64,000 bases of DNA from Caldanaerobius polysaccharolyticus DSM 13641 (GTDB lineage Bacteria > Bacillota > Thermoanaerobacteria > Thermoanaerobacterales > Caldanaerobiaceae): positions 190,476 through 254,475 of the forward strand of contig NZ_KE386494.1 of assembly GCF_000427425.1 (NCBI RefSeq), given 5' to 3'. Made by a program: the position numbers and the translations under genes. The notes under the pieces were generated by a model. It was not told the origin of the DNA. It searched no databases and worked only from the letters and a program-made list of their open reading frames with translations. The stretch's first letter is position 1, and every line of letters starts with the position of its first letter. Positions 11,650 to 21,609 of this stretch are shown piece after piece.

Positions 11650-12837
11650 TTAAACCTCCATTTCTTTCAACACCTGATCTAATATCTCAACAGCTTTATC
11701 CACTTCTGCTTTTGTGATAATAAGAGGGGGCACCATCCTCACGACTTTATGCCCTGCGGATAAAACCAATAAACCCTTTTTCATAGCCCTGTTGACGACT
11801 TCTGCTACCTCTTGCATATTGAATTCCACGCCCAGCATCAACCCTCTACCCCTTACTTCATTTATAACAGGGTGGGTCTTATTGAGCTCCAACAGCCTGG
11901 ATTTCAAATACTCACCTATTTCCCTGGCGTTATCAATCACGCCACCTAAAAGCTCTTTTATGACCGCAACCCCTGCCGCGCAGGCAACAGGGTTGCCCCC
12001 AAAAGTAGAGGCGTGATCTCCCGGTTTAAACGCTGAAGCGACTTCATCGGTAGCAATCATCGCCCCCAGAGGTAGTCCTCCCGCAATGGCTTTGGCCAAG
12101 GTCATGATGTCAGGTTGAACCCCGTAATGCTGATAGGCAAAGAGCTCACCGGTTCTACCCATCCCACACTGAACTTCATCAAATATCAGCAACAGCCCCT
12201 TCTCATCGCACAATTCCCTCACTTTGCGCAAATAACCTTCATCTGCTTCATATATACCCCCTTCTCCCTGAATAGGCTCCATCATTACGGCACATGTGTT
12301 TTCGTCAATGGCGTCTTTTAAGGCATCGATATCGTTAAATGGTACGTACTTAAACCCTTCTACCAGGGGCTCAAACCCCTCATGATACTTTGTCTGCCCT
12401 GTCGCTGTCAACGAACCCAACGTCCTGCCGTGAAAAGAGTGCTGCATAGTTATAATGCCGTATTTATGTTCACCGTATTTTTTCTTAGAATATTTCCTCG
12501 CAAGCTTTATCGCTGCTTCATTGGCCTCTGCGCCGCTATTGCAAAAAAAGACCTTGTCGCCAAAAGAGTTTTCTACCAAAAGCTTAGCCAACTCCACCTG
12601 GGGTATGTGCCAGTAGAGATTGGAACAGTGAATCATATTTTCAACCTGTCCCTTGATGGCTGCAACTACAGAAGGATGACAGTGACCCAGGTTGTTGACG
12701 GCTATACCTGCCACAAAGTCCAGGTATTCATTGCCCTGCTCATCGTACACCACAGCACCCTTACCCTTTACTAGCACCACAGGATACCTATTGTACGTAT
12801 TCATTACGTACTCTTTGCCCATCTGGATGTAATCCAT
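11650..12837 (-). CDS. argD: acetylornithine aminotransferase
   Basis: 395-residue class III PLP aminotransferase, converting N-acetylglutamate semialdehyde to N-acetylornithine. Motifs: FCNSGAEANEAAIKLAR for cofactor binding, FDEVQCGMGRTG, and the Schiff-base lysine in TLAKAIAGGLPLG. The family also includes ornithine and succinyl-diaminopimelate aminotransferases, but the arg neighbours make ArgD the natural call. ATG follows AGGAT; 11 bases after argB. Confidence 0.95.
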   Translation of the reverse strand: MDYIQMGKEYVMNTYNRYPVVLVKGKGAVVYDEQGNEYLDFVAGIAVNNLGHCHPSVVAAIKGQVENMIHCSNLYWHIPQVELAKLLVENSFGDKVFFCNSGAEANEAAIKLARKYSKKKYGEHKYGIITMQHSFHGRTLGSLTATGQTKYHEGFEPLVEGFKYVPFNDIDALKDAIDENTCAVMMEPIQGEGGIYEADEGYLRKVRELCDEKGLLLIFDEVQCGMGRTGELFAYQHYGVQPDIMTLAKAIAGGLPLGAMIATDEVASAFKPGDHASTFGGNPVACAAGVAVIKELLGGVIDNAREIGEYLKSRLLELNKTHPVINEVRGRGLMLGVEFNMQEVAEVVNRAMKKGLLVLSAGHKVVRMVPPLIITKAEVDKAVEILDQVLKEMEV

Positions 12838-12848
12838 TTTAATCCTCC

Positions 12849-13703
12849 TTACCGCACGACCATCGTCCCTATTCCTCTGTGAGTAAAGATCTCCAAAAGC
12901 ATAGAATGAGGCATACGGCCGTCAATTATATGGGTTTTCTTTACACCTTTCTCAATGGCGTTTATACAGCATAACACCTTCGGGATCATTCCGCCATCGA
13001 TGATCCCCTTCTCAATATAGCTCAGCGCAGTTTTTATATCTAAAGAAGATATCAAAGAACCTTTATCCCTGTAGTCTTTGTATATTCCCTCTACATCGGT
13101 TAGCATTATAAGCTTTTCGGCGCCAAGGCTTCCAGCTATCTCACCCGCTACAGTATCGGCGTTTATGTTATAGGTCTCGCCGTCCTCACCTATAGCCACA
13201 GGCGCTATGACCGGAATATAATCTTCCCTTACAAGCAACTGAATCACTTCTGTGTTGACATCCTTGACATAGCCCACAAATCCCAGATCGCCATTGGACA
13301 GATCTTTACCGGCGGTTACCAGCCCGCCGTCTTTGCCGCTTAAACCAATGGCCTTTCCTCCATAACGGTTTATATAAGAGACAATTTCTTTGTTAACTTT
13401 ACCTGTCAATACCATCTCCACTACTTCCATAGTTTCTCTATCGGTAACCCTCAGGCCATTTACAAACTGTGGCTTTTTGCCTAATTTCCTTAGAACGTCG
13501 TTGATCTCCGGACCACCACCGTGTATTATCACCGGATTTATACCGACAAACTTCAAAAGCACTATGTCTTCCATGACCATGTGCTTTAGCCGGTCATCTA
13601 CCATCGCATTGCCACCGTACTTTATGACAAAGGTCTTTCCCCTGAAATTTTTGATGTAAGGCAGGGCTTCTACCAAGATATTGGCTTTTTCAATAGCCTC
13701 CAT
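12849..13703 (-). CDS. argB: acetylglutamate kinase
   Basis: Phosphorylates N-acetylglutamate in arginine synthesis. Motifs: [15 protein letters not shown] and GLSGKDGG. I choose ATG 13703 (284 residues) because GGAGGAG lies nine bases upstream. Longer frames (ATG 13733, overlapping the argJ stop as ATGA, or further up) lack a ribosome site and would add residues unlike the family. The N-terminal helix before the kinase core is of the type found in hexameric arginine-inhibited enzymes, so feedback inhibition is likely by analogy. Confidence 0.95.
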   Translation of the reverse strand: MEAIEKANILVEALPYIKNFRGKTFVIKYGGNAMVDDRLKHMVMEDIVLLKFVGINPVIIHGGGPEINDVLRKLGKKPQFVNGLRVTDRETMEVVEMVLTGKVNKEIVSYINRYGGKAIGLSGKDGGLVTAGKDLSNGDLGFVGYVKDVNTEVIQLLVREDYIPVIAPVAIGEDGETYNINADTVAGEIAGSLGAEKLIMLTDVEGIYKDYRDKGSLISSLDIKTALSYIEKGIIDGGMIPKVLCCINAIEKGVKKTHIIDGRMPHSMLLEIFTHRGIGTMVVR

Positions 13704-13729
13704 AATCTTATTCTCCTCCACAACCGCTA

Positions 13730-14947
13730 TCATGTCCTGTAACTCCCGTTTATCTTTACATAATCGTAAGACAGATCGCATCCCCACGCTGTAGCGTGGC
13801 CGTACCCTTGCTTTAAATCCACAATCACCTTTATATCCTTCTCTTTCAGTATTTCTCTTGCCTTGTCCTCAGAAAAATCCAATCCCATGCCATTTTGGGC
13901 TAATATCAATTCTCCTGCCTTACTGCAAATGTATATGTCCACCAGCTCTGGATTAAAATCTATACCTGAATAACCCACTGCACATATAATCCTTCCCCAA
14001 TTGGCGTCCTCGCCAAATATTGCCGCTTTCACCAGATTGGATCGAGTTATCGATCTGGCCGCTTTGACAGCGCTGAGCTCATCAGGGGCATTTTTAACCT
14101 CCACTTCCATAAACTTAGTGGCGCCTTCCCCATCCCTCGCCATCATCTTAGCCAATTCCACGCACACTGTCTCCAGCCCTCTATAAAACGCATCAAAATC
14201 CTCTGTGCCCCATTGAATGGGTCTGTTGCCAGCCAGACCGTTAGCCAATACCACAGCCATATCGTTGGTGCTGGTATCCCCATCCACACTTATCATATTA
14301 AAAGACCTGACAGTGGCGCGTCTAAGAGCTTTTTCCAACGCATCTGCCTCAATACTGGCGTCGGTAGTGATGAAGCACAACATCGTGGCCATATTAGGGT
14401 GTATCATACCTGAACCTTTTGCCATCCCACCTATCGTCACTTTTTTACCGCTAACATCTATTTTTACAGCCATCTCTTTCTTAAACGTATCCGTGGTCAT
14501 AATCGCACAAGCCGCATCAACCCCGCCTTCCTTGCTTACATTCCTGCAGCATTGAATAATGCCATCTCTCACCTTTTCCATGGGCATCCTAACGCCTATA
14601 ACCCCCGTGGACGCGACCACTACATCCTCAGTCCTGCACCCCAGCTCTTTGGCAGTCAACTCCGCCATTTCTTTGGCGTCCTTCATACCCCTCTCACCGG
14701 TACAGGCATTGGCATTCCCGCTGTTGGCCACAATAACCTGAGCCCTTTTGTCCCTTAAATTCTCCATCGTTATTTTTAGCGGCGCCGCTTTTACTCTATT
14801 TGTAGTAAAAACCCCTGCCGCAACAGCCGGTACCCGAGAGTATACCACTGCCACGTCTTTTTTATATCTCTTAATTCCACAATGAACTCCTGCCGCTAAA
14901 AAGCCTTCCGGAGCCGTAACACCGCCTTCGTTGAATATGACATCCAT
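13730..14947 (-). CDS. argJ: glutamate N-acetyltransferase / ornithine acetyltransferase
   Basis: Recycles the acetyl group from N-acetylornithine to glutamate. The self-cleavage site is visible as [10 protein letters not shown], where the Thr of ATML becomes the nucleophile of the beta chain. I place the start at ATG 14947 (405 residues, normal length) after GAGAGGAG. The longer reading overlapping argC by four bases has no ribosome site. No argA or argE is in the window, so a cyclic pathway is likely. Whether it is bifunctional cannot be read from sequence. Confidence 0.95.
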   Translation of the reverse strand: MDVIFNEGGVTAPEGFLAAGVHCGIKRYKKDVAVVYSRVPAVAAGVFTTNRVKAAPLKITMENLRDKRAQVIVANSGNANACTGERGMKDAKEMAELTAKELGCRTEDVVVASTGVIGVRMPMEKVRDGIIQCCRNVSKEGGVDAACAIMTTDTFKKEMAVKIDVSGKKVTIGGMAKGSGMIHPNMATMLCFITTDASIEADALEKALRRATVRSFNMISVDGDTSTNDMAVVLANGLAGNRPIQWGTEDFDAFYRGLETVCVELAKMMARDGEGATKFMEVEVKNAPDELSAVKAARSITRSNLVKAAIFGEDANWGRIICAVGYSGIDFNPELVDIYICSKAGELILAQNGMGLDFSEDKAREILKEKDIKVIVDLKQGYGHATAWGCDLSYDYVKINGSYRT

Positions 14948-14979
14948 GACTACTCTCCTCTCACCACCAGTTTCGCAGG

Positions 14980-16017
14980 TCACGGGTAAATCGCCGGAAA
15001 ATCCAACCCCGTATTTTCCGGTAATCCAAAAAGTGAATTCATATTTTGGATAGCCTGACCTGATGCTCCTTTAACGAGATTATCTATAGCAGATATTATA
15101 ATAAGCTTACCCGTGTGCTCATCGTATGCCAAACCGATATGGCAGTTGTTTGACCCATAGGTATCCTTTGTACGGGGAAACTGCCCTTCATCCAGTACCT
15201 TGACGAAAAATTCTTTGCTGTAAAATTCCCTGTAAGCCTCTCTTACCGTAGATAATGTAACGTCATCTTTTATATCACAATAGATGGTGCTCAAAATTCC
15301 TCTTGTCATAGGCACAAGATGAGGTATAAAAGTCACTTTAACATCGTTTCCTGAAAGATAACTTAACTCCTGTTCAATCTCTGGCGTATGCCTGTGATGT
15401 GTAACGCCATAGGCCTTTACGCTCTCATTGCATTCTGTGTACAGGTTATTGAGGGTTGGATTATGACCTGCACCAGATACCCCCGATTTAGAATCAATGA
15501 TTATACCTTCCGCTTTTATAAGCCCGCACCTTAGCCCAGGAGCCAGTCCCAATATCACACTGGTGGGATAGCATCCAGGGTTAGCCACTACGTTGGCCCC
15601 TTTCAGCTCTAGCCTGTGTATCTCCGGAAGGCCATATACTCTCTTTATCCGCTGGTCAATAGGAGGAACAGGTCCATACCACTTCTCGTATACAGAAAAG
15701 TCATTAAAGCGAAAATCTGCACTTAAATCTATGAGCTTTTTATGCTTTGCTACAACCTCATTGGCCAGTTCATGGGCATGGCCATTGGGCAGCGCCGAGA
15801 AAATCACATCGGATTTTTTTATAATGTCTTCTTTATGTAATTCTTCAAATTTCATACCCACATACCCTTTTAAACTGGGATACAGATCGCTGTAGTCTTT
15901 ATCTTTATAGTTATAAGACGTAACGCTTACGATCTCTACTTCGGGATGCAAAGCCAGTAACCTTATAAGCTCTACCCCTGTATATCCAGAAGCTCCTACG
16001 ACGCTTGCTTTTATCAT
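14980..16017 (-). CDS. argC: N-acetyl-gamma-glutamyl-phosphate reductase
   Basis: 345 residues, first gene of the arg operon. NADPH-binding start VVGASGYTGVELIRLL, catalytic Cys in VANPGCYPTS, and the HRHTPEI segment. It reduces acetylglutamyl phosphate to the semialdehyde. ATG at 16017 follows a strong AAAGGGGGG site. Transcription probably starts from the minus-strand promoter at 16188-16216 overlapped by candidate ARG boxes. Confidence 0.96.
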   Translation of the reverse strand: MIKASVVGASGYTGVELIRLLALHPEVEIVSVTSYNYKDKDYSDLYPSLKGYVGMKFEELHKEDIIKKSDVIFSALPNGHAHELANEVVAKHKKLIDLSADFRFNDFSVYEKWYGPVPPIDQRIKRVYGLPEIHRLELKGANVVANPGCYPTSVILGLAPGLRCGLIKAEGIIIDSKSGVSGAGHNPTLNNLYTECNESVKAYGVTHHRHTPEIEQELSYLSGNDVKVTFIPHLVPMTRGILSTIYCDIKDDVTLSTVREAYREFYSKEFFVKVLDEGQFPRTKDTYGSNNCHIGLAYDEHTGKLIIISAIDNLVKGASGQAIQNMNSLFGLPENTGLDFPAIYP

Positions 16018-16162
16018 ATCTACCCCCCTTTCTTTTTTACTTCCTATAAATTGTATAACAATCTCTGTTTCAATACAATAACTTTTGATTTAATATTTAT
16101 ACATAAAATAGACGTCAATACAGGGACAAAGGACATCATTTTCGCATAATTAATAATTATTA

Positions 16163-16216
16163 TGTATAATAATTCATCGTTTATTACATTATACTCGCTA
16201 ATGAATAAAAATGCAA
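16163..16216 (-). promoter_or_regulatory. arg operon promoter with two candidate ARG boxes
   Basis: On the minus strand TTGCAT (16211-16216), a 17-base spacer and TATAAT (16188-16193) form a promoter for argC. Two 14-base sites each match the ArgR/AhrC consensus TGAATwwwwATTCA at all but one position: TGTATAATAATTCA (16163-16176, just downstream of the -10) and TGAATAAAAATGCA (16202-16215, over the -35/spacer). Their centres are 39 bases apart. Repression by ArgR with arginine is inferred. Confidence 0.6.
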
Positions 16217-16242
16217 TATTTTTTACCATTAAATTTTGGCTA

Positions 16243-16271
16243 TTGCGTTAATTCAATTTGTATGCTATAAT
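16243..16271 (+). promoter_or_regulatory. promoter of metY-metX transcript
   Basis: TTGCGT (16243-16248), 17-base spacer, TATAAT (16266-16271), placed about 35 bases ahead of the SAM riboswitch and back to back with the arg promoter. Confidence 0.65.
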
Positions 16272-16304
16272 TTCCGTAATTAAAAAATAAAATAATCAGT
16301 AAAA

Positions 16305-16465
16305 AAACCTCTTATCAAGAGTGGCGGAGGGACTGGCCCGATGAAGCCCGGCAACCGGCACGTTGGTGCGACTGGTGCCAATTCCTGCAAAACGATGAGT
16401 TTTGAGAGATGAGAGGGGGTACATAGAGTATGCGCCCTCTTCTCATTAGAAGAGGTTTTTTAATG
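16305..16465 (+). ncRNA. SAM-I (S-box) riboswitch with terminator
   Basis: The aptamer runs about 16308-16416: P1 strand CCTCTTATC (16308-16316) pairs with GATGAGAGG (16408-16416), and the conserved core AGAGTGGCGGAGGGACTGGC and CCGGCAACC are present. The expression platform contains a terminator, CCTCTTCT (16436-16443) with AGAAGAGG (16448-16455) and six T. The 5' arm can alternatively pair with the P1 3' strand, so SAM should cause termination. It controls metY-metX; no such element precedes metK in this window. Confidence 0.95.
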
Positions 16466-16483
16466 CCTATTTTACAATTATAA

Positions 16484-17770
<1,287 letters not shown>

Positions 17771-17775
17771 AGCCC

Positions 17776-18894
17776 ATGATCGTAAAAAAGAGGTACCTCC
17801 ACCTCACTAAGGACGAAATTGCTTTTACCACTGAAAGCGGCTACACCTTTGATGAGCTCACAATAGCATATGAGGTATACGGAAAACCTGATATATACAA
17901 AAACAACATCGTGCTTGTACTACACGCCTTGTCAGGGGACAGCCATGCTGCTGGCAGGTATTCAGAGGACGACAAAAAACCAGGTTGGTGGGATGGACTC
18001 ATAGGGCCAGGCAAGTACATTGACACTGAAAAATACTGCGTGATCTGCTCCAACGTCCTGGGAGGATGCCAAGGTACCACAGGCCCATCGTCTATTAACC
18101 CTCGAACAGGAAAACCATACGCTTCTGACTTCCCTGAAATCAATATAAGGGATATGGTCAGGGTGCAGAAAATACTGTTGGACTATCTTGGGATATCCCA
18201 TTTAAAAGCCGTCATAGGTGGTTCTATGGGAGGAATGCAAGCGCTGGAGTGGGCTGTTACTTATCCCACCATGATGGATAAAACCATTGTGATAGCAGCA
18301 ACCCCTGTGCTGTCTCCATTTAACATAGCTTTTAATTACATTGGAATTACTGCAATATTAAATGATCCTAACTGGAACAACGGTTATTACTACGATAAAA
18401 AATTAAAACCTGACAAAGGCCTCTCCCTAGCAAGAATGATAGGAATGATAACCTATAAAAGCGATGAATTGTTTGACATAAGGTTTGGCAGAGAACAAGA
18501 TCCTCAAGGGAAGTTCCAGTGCGAAAGATACCTGGAACACCACGGCCAATCGTTTCTTAAGCGGTTTGACGCAAACTCTTATATATGCATTTTAAAAGCC
18601 ATGAATGCCCACGACATCTCAAAACCCTATGGCACGATGAAAAAGGCTCTGCAGAGAATAAAATCCGAATTACTAGTTGTAGGCATTGACACCGATATCA
18701 TATATCCGCCTAAGTATCTAAAAGAATTTGTAAGCAACCTCAGCCGAGTAGGTGGATGTGCTGTATACTGTGAAATATCCTCAAATCAGGGACATGACTC
18801 TTTTCTGGTGGATATAGACCTATTGGGGCCAGCGGTAAAAAACTTTATTGAACAAACAGAGACAGATGAAAAACCCAAAATCGTGGAGCTGTAA
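17776..18894 (+). CDS. metX: homoserine O-acetyltransferase
   Basis: Alpha/beta hydrolase that acylates homoserine for the sulfhydrylase. Catalytic Ser in GGSMGGMQALEW, Asp in GIDTD, His in GHDSF. I use ATG 17776 (372 residues) with AGGGGTG six bases upstream. GTG 17767 would overlap the metY stop but lacks a ribosome site. Acetyl versus succinyl donor is not settled by sequence alone; the metY partner favours acetyl. Confidence 0.94.
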   Translation: MIVKKRYLHLTKDEIAFTTESGYTFDELTIAYEVYGKPDIYKNNIVLVLHALSGDSHAAGRYSEDDKKPGWWDGLIGPGKYIDTEKYCVICSNVLGGCQGTTGPSSINPRTGKPYASDFPEINIRDMVRVQKILLDYLGISHLKAVIGGSMGGMQALEWAVTYPTMMDKTIVIAATPVLSPFNIAFNYIGITAILNDPNWNNGYYYDKKLKPDKGLSLARMIGMITYKSDELFDIRFGREQDPQGKFQCERYLEHHGQSFLKRFDANSYICILKAMNAHDISKPYGTMKKALQRIKSELLVVGIDTDIIYPPKYLKEFVSNLSRVGGCAVYCEISSNQGHDSFLVDIDLLGPAVKNFIEQTETDEKPKIVEL

Positions 18895-18912
18895 AGCTTC
18901 ACGATTTTTTTA
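18877..18912 (+). terminator. terminator of metY-metX
   Basis: AATCGTGGAGCT and AGCTTCACGATT form a stem around loop GTAA, followed by a T run. The metX stop codon is in the loop. Confidence 0.88.
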
Positions 18913-18934
18913 AATTACTTTTTTAAGAAAAAAG

Positions 18935-18943
18935 TGATATAAT
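18935..18943 (+). promoter_or_regulatory. extended -10 promoter of mecA
   Basis: TGATATAAT has the TGnTATAAT extended -10 form. The -35 region (TTACTT at 18915) is poor. Confidence 0.5.
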
Positions 18944-18975
18944 ATTACTGTAAACAAAATATGGAGGTGGGGAAA

Positions 18976-19524
18976 ATGAAAATTGAAAAAATCAGCGATA
19001 ACAAGCTAAGGATTTTGATCACCGCCTCAGATTTAAGGGAACGCGATCTGGATATAGAAGACCTCTACCGCGATAACTCGAAAGCCCATTCCCTTTTCTG
19101 GGATATAATCTATCAGGCATACCTGGAAGAGAGCTTCGACGTAGATGACTCCAAATTGATAATCGAGGTAGCACCCGTTTCCTCTGATAGCTTTGTGGTA
19201 ATAGTAACGCGGATACCCAACAACATTATATCCAAAAAGATCATGCGAGAAAATACCGCATTAAAAAACGTGTATTCCTTTGACGCCATAGAGGACTTGA
19301 TGAATTTATCTCACAGAATATTAGGCCTATTCCGGGGTAGTAGCACCCTTTATAAATACAAAGATAAATATGTGCTCGTGATGTTTGGATACCTAACCAA
19401 AAAAGTACAGGCAATTATATCCGAATACGGTCACAAAGAAAATACCTCAGAAGCTTTGCTAAACGAGTACGGCAATAAGATAATTGATAAAAAGGCCATT
19501 GAAACCATGTGTCAATATTTCTAA
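18976..19524 (+). CDS. mecA: MecA-family adaptor protein
   Basis: Adaptor that hands substrates to the ClpC-ClpP protease. The N-terminal region (MKIEKISDNKLRILIT, then DLEDLYRDN-like and SLFWDII) is characteristic, followed by an acidic linker and the C-terminal ClpC-binding domain. I start at ATG 18976 (182 residues) after GGAGGTG; the in-frame ATG at 18961 lacks a site. It is monocistronic, with its own extended -10 promoter. Confidence 0.88.
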   Translation: MKIEKISDNKLRILITASDLRERDLDIEDLYRDNSKAHSLFWDIIYQAYLEESFDVDDSKLIIEVAPVSSDSFVVIVTRIPNNIISKKIMRENTALKNVYSFDAIEDLMNLSHRILGLFRGSSTLYKYKDKYVLVMFGYLTKKVQAIISEYGHKENTSEALLNEYGNKIIDKKAIETMCQYF

Positions 19525-19532
19525 ACAAATCA

Positions 19533-19561
19533 TTGACTAAACAGGAAAAATAAAATATTAT
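19533..19561 (+). promoter_or_regulatory. promoter of HPr-like gene
   Basis: TTGACT (19533-19538), 17-base spacer, TATTAT (19556-19561), 31 bases before the start codon. Confidence 0.65.
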
Positions 19562-19592
19562 ATAGGTATAAAGGAATAAGGGGGAATACCGT

Positions 19593-19832
19593 ATGAAAAA
19601 AGTAAACGTCGATCTTCACTCGATCGATAGGGTTAAAGAATTTGTGGAAATCACGAGCAAATATCCTTTTGAATTGGACCTGATATCAGGCAGATATGTA
19701 GTAGATGCCAAATCAATCATGGGCATTTTCAGCTTAAACTTGAGCAAACCCATTGAATTGGTAATTCACAGTGACGACGAAGCGGAAGTAAACAAGTTTA
19801 TGGATGAAATAAAGGATTACGTAGTCAAATAG
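19593..19832 (+). CDS. HPr-like protein lacking the phosphorylatable histidine
   Basis: 79 residues with the HPr fold, including VVDAKSIMGIFSLNLSKPIEL, which corresponds to the region around the regulatory serine of HPr. The segment that in true HPr holds GIHARPA with His15 reads ITSKYPFELDL, so phosphotransfer from enzyme I should be impossible. It is probably a regulatory relative of HPr/Crh; its target is unknown. It is not next to PTS genes and has its own promoter and terminator. Confidence 0.85.
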   Translation: MKKVNVDLHSIDRVKEFVEITSKYPFELDLISGRYVVDAKSIMGIFSLNLSKPIELVIHSDDEAEVNKFMDEIKDYVVK

Positions 19833-19854
19833 TAGTACACAAACTACCAAGCCG

Positions 19855-19892
19855 CAAACCTCCGTACATACCTCGTGGTTATACGGTGGTTT
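19855..19892. repeat. imperfect inverted repeat after the HPr-like gene
   Basis: AAACCTCCGTA (19856-19866) and TACGGTGGTTT (19882-19892) can pair with one mismatch around a 15-base loop. It lacks a T run and is followed by a separate strong terminator. Function unknown. Confidence 0.4.
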
Positions 19893-19923
19893 ATGAAGAG
19901 CTCATTGCAACAGCCTGCCTTGT

Positions 19924-19966
19924 AATATATGGCTATTGGAAACCTCCAATAGCCATATATTTTATA
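19924..19966. terminator. bidirectional terminator, 17-bp perfect stem
   Basis: Bases 19924-19940 are the exact reverse complement of 19945-19961, with loop AACC and A/T-rich flanks. It serves the converging HPr-like gene (plus) and the YesL-like gene (minus). Confidence 0.85.
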
Positions 19967-19969
19967 TAC

Positions 19970-20701
19970 CTATCTCTGCGCCCCATCCTTATCAACGTCC
20001 TGCTCTTTTTTCATCTGCTCAACCTTCTTGTCTATGTACTGGTAAAACACCGACCGGCAGTAGACATTTACCAGTAACCCCATAAGGCTCAAGCTGATCA
20101 GGAAAAACGGTAAATAGGCCAACAACATGCTAACAATGGCAATGGCTATACATAAAAGCACTATGCCTATATTGTGAGGCAATTTAATCACCGTAAATAT
20201 AAAAGCGTTTTTATACACATCCCGTATCCTTAACTCATAGGTGACCAGCAGGGGAAATATGTAAACATTCATCAACACAAAGACAAAAGCGATCATCAAG
20301 ACTAAGTATCGCGCCACAACTCCTATAGTAGCCAATGGGACAGAAGAATAAAATTTGAAGTTAACATAGAGCACCAGTCCAACGGCGGCATTTATCAAAG
20401 AAACAGCAAAACTCTCCTTTAAATTCTTTAATGCTCCATCTTTAAAATCGCTCCACACCCATACCGGCCTACCCAAAGAGTAGTTTCTTAACACATAATT
20501 AAAACCAGCTAAAGCCGGTCCAATCGTGACAACAGGTATACTAAAGACGACCAGCAACAAGTTAAGCTGCACTAGTTTCCAGAAATGGTTTCTAAGCACA
20601 TCAAAAAAACGAGCAGCTCCCCCCTTGGGTATATCTTCTTCTTTTAAATCAGGCCTGTGTTCATTTCCGTAATACCACCTGTTAAAAAAACCACCTAACA
20701 T
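19970..20701 (-). CDS. DUF624 (YesL-like) membrane protein
   Basis: 243 residues with the family's N-terminal FFDVLRNHFWKLVQLNLL segment, about four or five hydrophobic helices, and a Pro/Gly turn TIGPALAGF. YesL relatives are membrane proteins often near carbohydrate genes; their biochemical role is not established. It overlaps the preceding comB by seven bases, so the two are co-transcribed. A charged C-terminus follows the last helix. Confidence 0.8.
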   Translation of the reverse strand: MLGGFFNRWYYGNEHRPDLKEEDIPKGGAARFFDVLRNHFWKLVQLNLLLVVFSIPVVTIGPALAGFNYVLRNYSLGRPVWVWSDFKDGALKNLKESFAVSLINAAVGLVLYVNFKFYSSVPLATIGVVARYLVLMIAFVFVLMNVYIFPLLVTYELRIRDVYKNAFIFTVIKLPHNIGIVLLCIAIAIVSMLLAYLPFFLISLSLMGLLVNVYCRSVFYQYIDKKVEQMKKEQDVDKDGAQR

Positions 20702-21447
20702 GATCCCCTGTCAGCCTCCTTTTGATAAATTCGCCCTTTAATAGTGCCGTTATAATATCTGGGCAATATATCAAATACACCCTCTTTTAAACAAAACTCC
20801 ACATCCCTCTGATACCCGATGCTTATAAGGTAATTATAGTGATAACAATTCCGCAACAGGCGGTGCAAATCATGGCTACTCCCTTGATACAAAAGCACGC
20901 TGGCATAAGAAAGATCATCCAGCTGTGCTCCTGGCAAGCGCGATATAACGGCTCCCGCCGTCACGATGTCCTCCAGAGAAAACTTTCGCGTGGTTTTATC
21001 TTCCGTCCCCGCACACAGAATGATGACATCGGCATTAATGCCTTCTAAATAACGTGCAACAGCCTTTACATTGAGCATGCTGCATATGATAATTTCCTTA
21101 GCAGAAGATGCCTTTTTAATAGCTTTCGTGCCGTTAGTAGTCGTAAGTATTATGGTCTTATCTGCTACTACTTCATGGGTGTATTCCAAAGGAGAGTTGG
21201 AAAGGTCAAAACCCTCAATTAAAACGCCATTTCTTTCCCCGCCCAGTAAATACGCGTCCCTATCCAGCTTCTGGGCCAGCGACAACGCTTCTTCAACCTC
21301 CGAAACAGGTATAACCTCCTTGCATCCGTTGTTAATAGCCGTAACAATGGTGCTGGTAGCCCTCAGCGTATCTATCACCACGGCAATTTTATCAGAAAAA
21401 TCCCTTGAAGTAGCACTTTCCAACGTGGCATATGTATCAATTCTCAT
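20695..21447 (-). CDS. comB: ComB-family 2-phosphosulfolactate phosphatase
   Basis: 250-residue ComB-family protein (IDTLRATSTIVTAINNG, TTNGTKAI, CAGTEDKTTRKFSLED). The family dephosphorylates 2-phosphosulfolactate in coenzyme M or sulfolactate synthesis. No other gene of that pathway lies in the window, so the physiological substrate here is uncertain. ATG after AAGGTG. Promoter at about 21490-21517 on minus. Confidence 0.78.
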   Translation of the reverse strand: MRIDTYATLESATSRDFSDKIAVVIDTLRATSTIVTAINNGCKEVIPVSEVEEALSLAQKLDRDAYLLGGERNGVLIEGFDLSNSPLEYTHEVVADKTIILTTTNGTKAIKKASSAKEIIICSMLNVKAVARYLEGINADVIILCAGTEDKTTRKFSLEDIVTAGAVISRLPGAQLDDLSYASVLLYQGSSHDLHRLLRNCYHYNYLISIGYQRDVEFCLKEGVFDILPRYYNGTIKGRIYQKEADRGSC

Positions 21448-21489
21448 ACTTCACACCTTCTAAACTACAGTATAAATGTACAGTTTTTA

Positions 21490-21517
21490 ATTATACCATA
21501 AAATCATCCGCTCGCAA
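21490..21517 (-). promoter_or_regulatory. promoter of comB-yesL operon
   Basis: Minus strand TTGCGA (21512-21517), 16-base spacer, TATAAT (21490-21495) with an upstream TGG giving an extended -10. Confidence 0.5.
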
Positions 21518-21546
21518 ACGTAAACAGCTACAAATTTCAAAATTCC

Positions 21547-21575
21547 TGGTCACTTATACAAATATATGCTATAAT
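21547..21575 (+). promoter_or_regulatory. promoter of slipin gene
   Basis: TGGTCA (21547-21552), 17-base spacer, TGC-TATAAT with an extended -10 (21567-21575). Confidence 0.55.
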
Positions 21576-21609
21576 TAATCCAAGCGGCAGAAAAGCGAGG
21601 GGATATAAT

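Noticed and set aside
13704-13787. Longer argB reading from 13787
   Set aside because: It runs into argJ, lacks a ribosome site, and the first residues are unlike the family.
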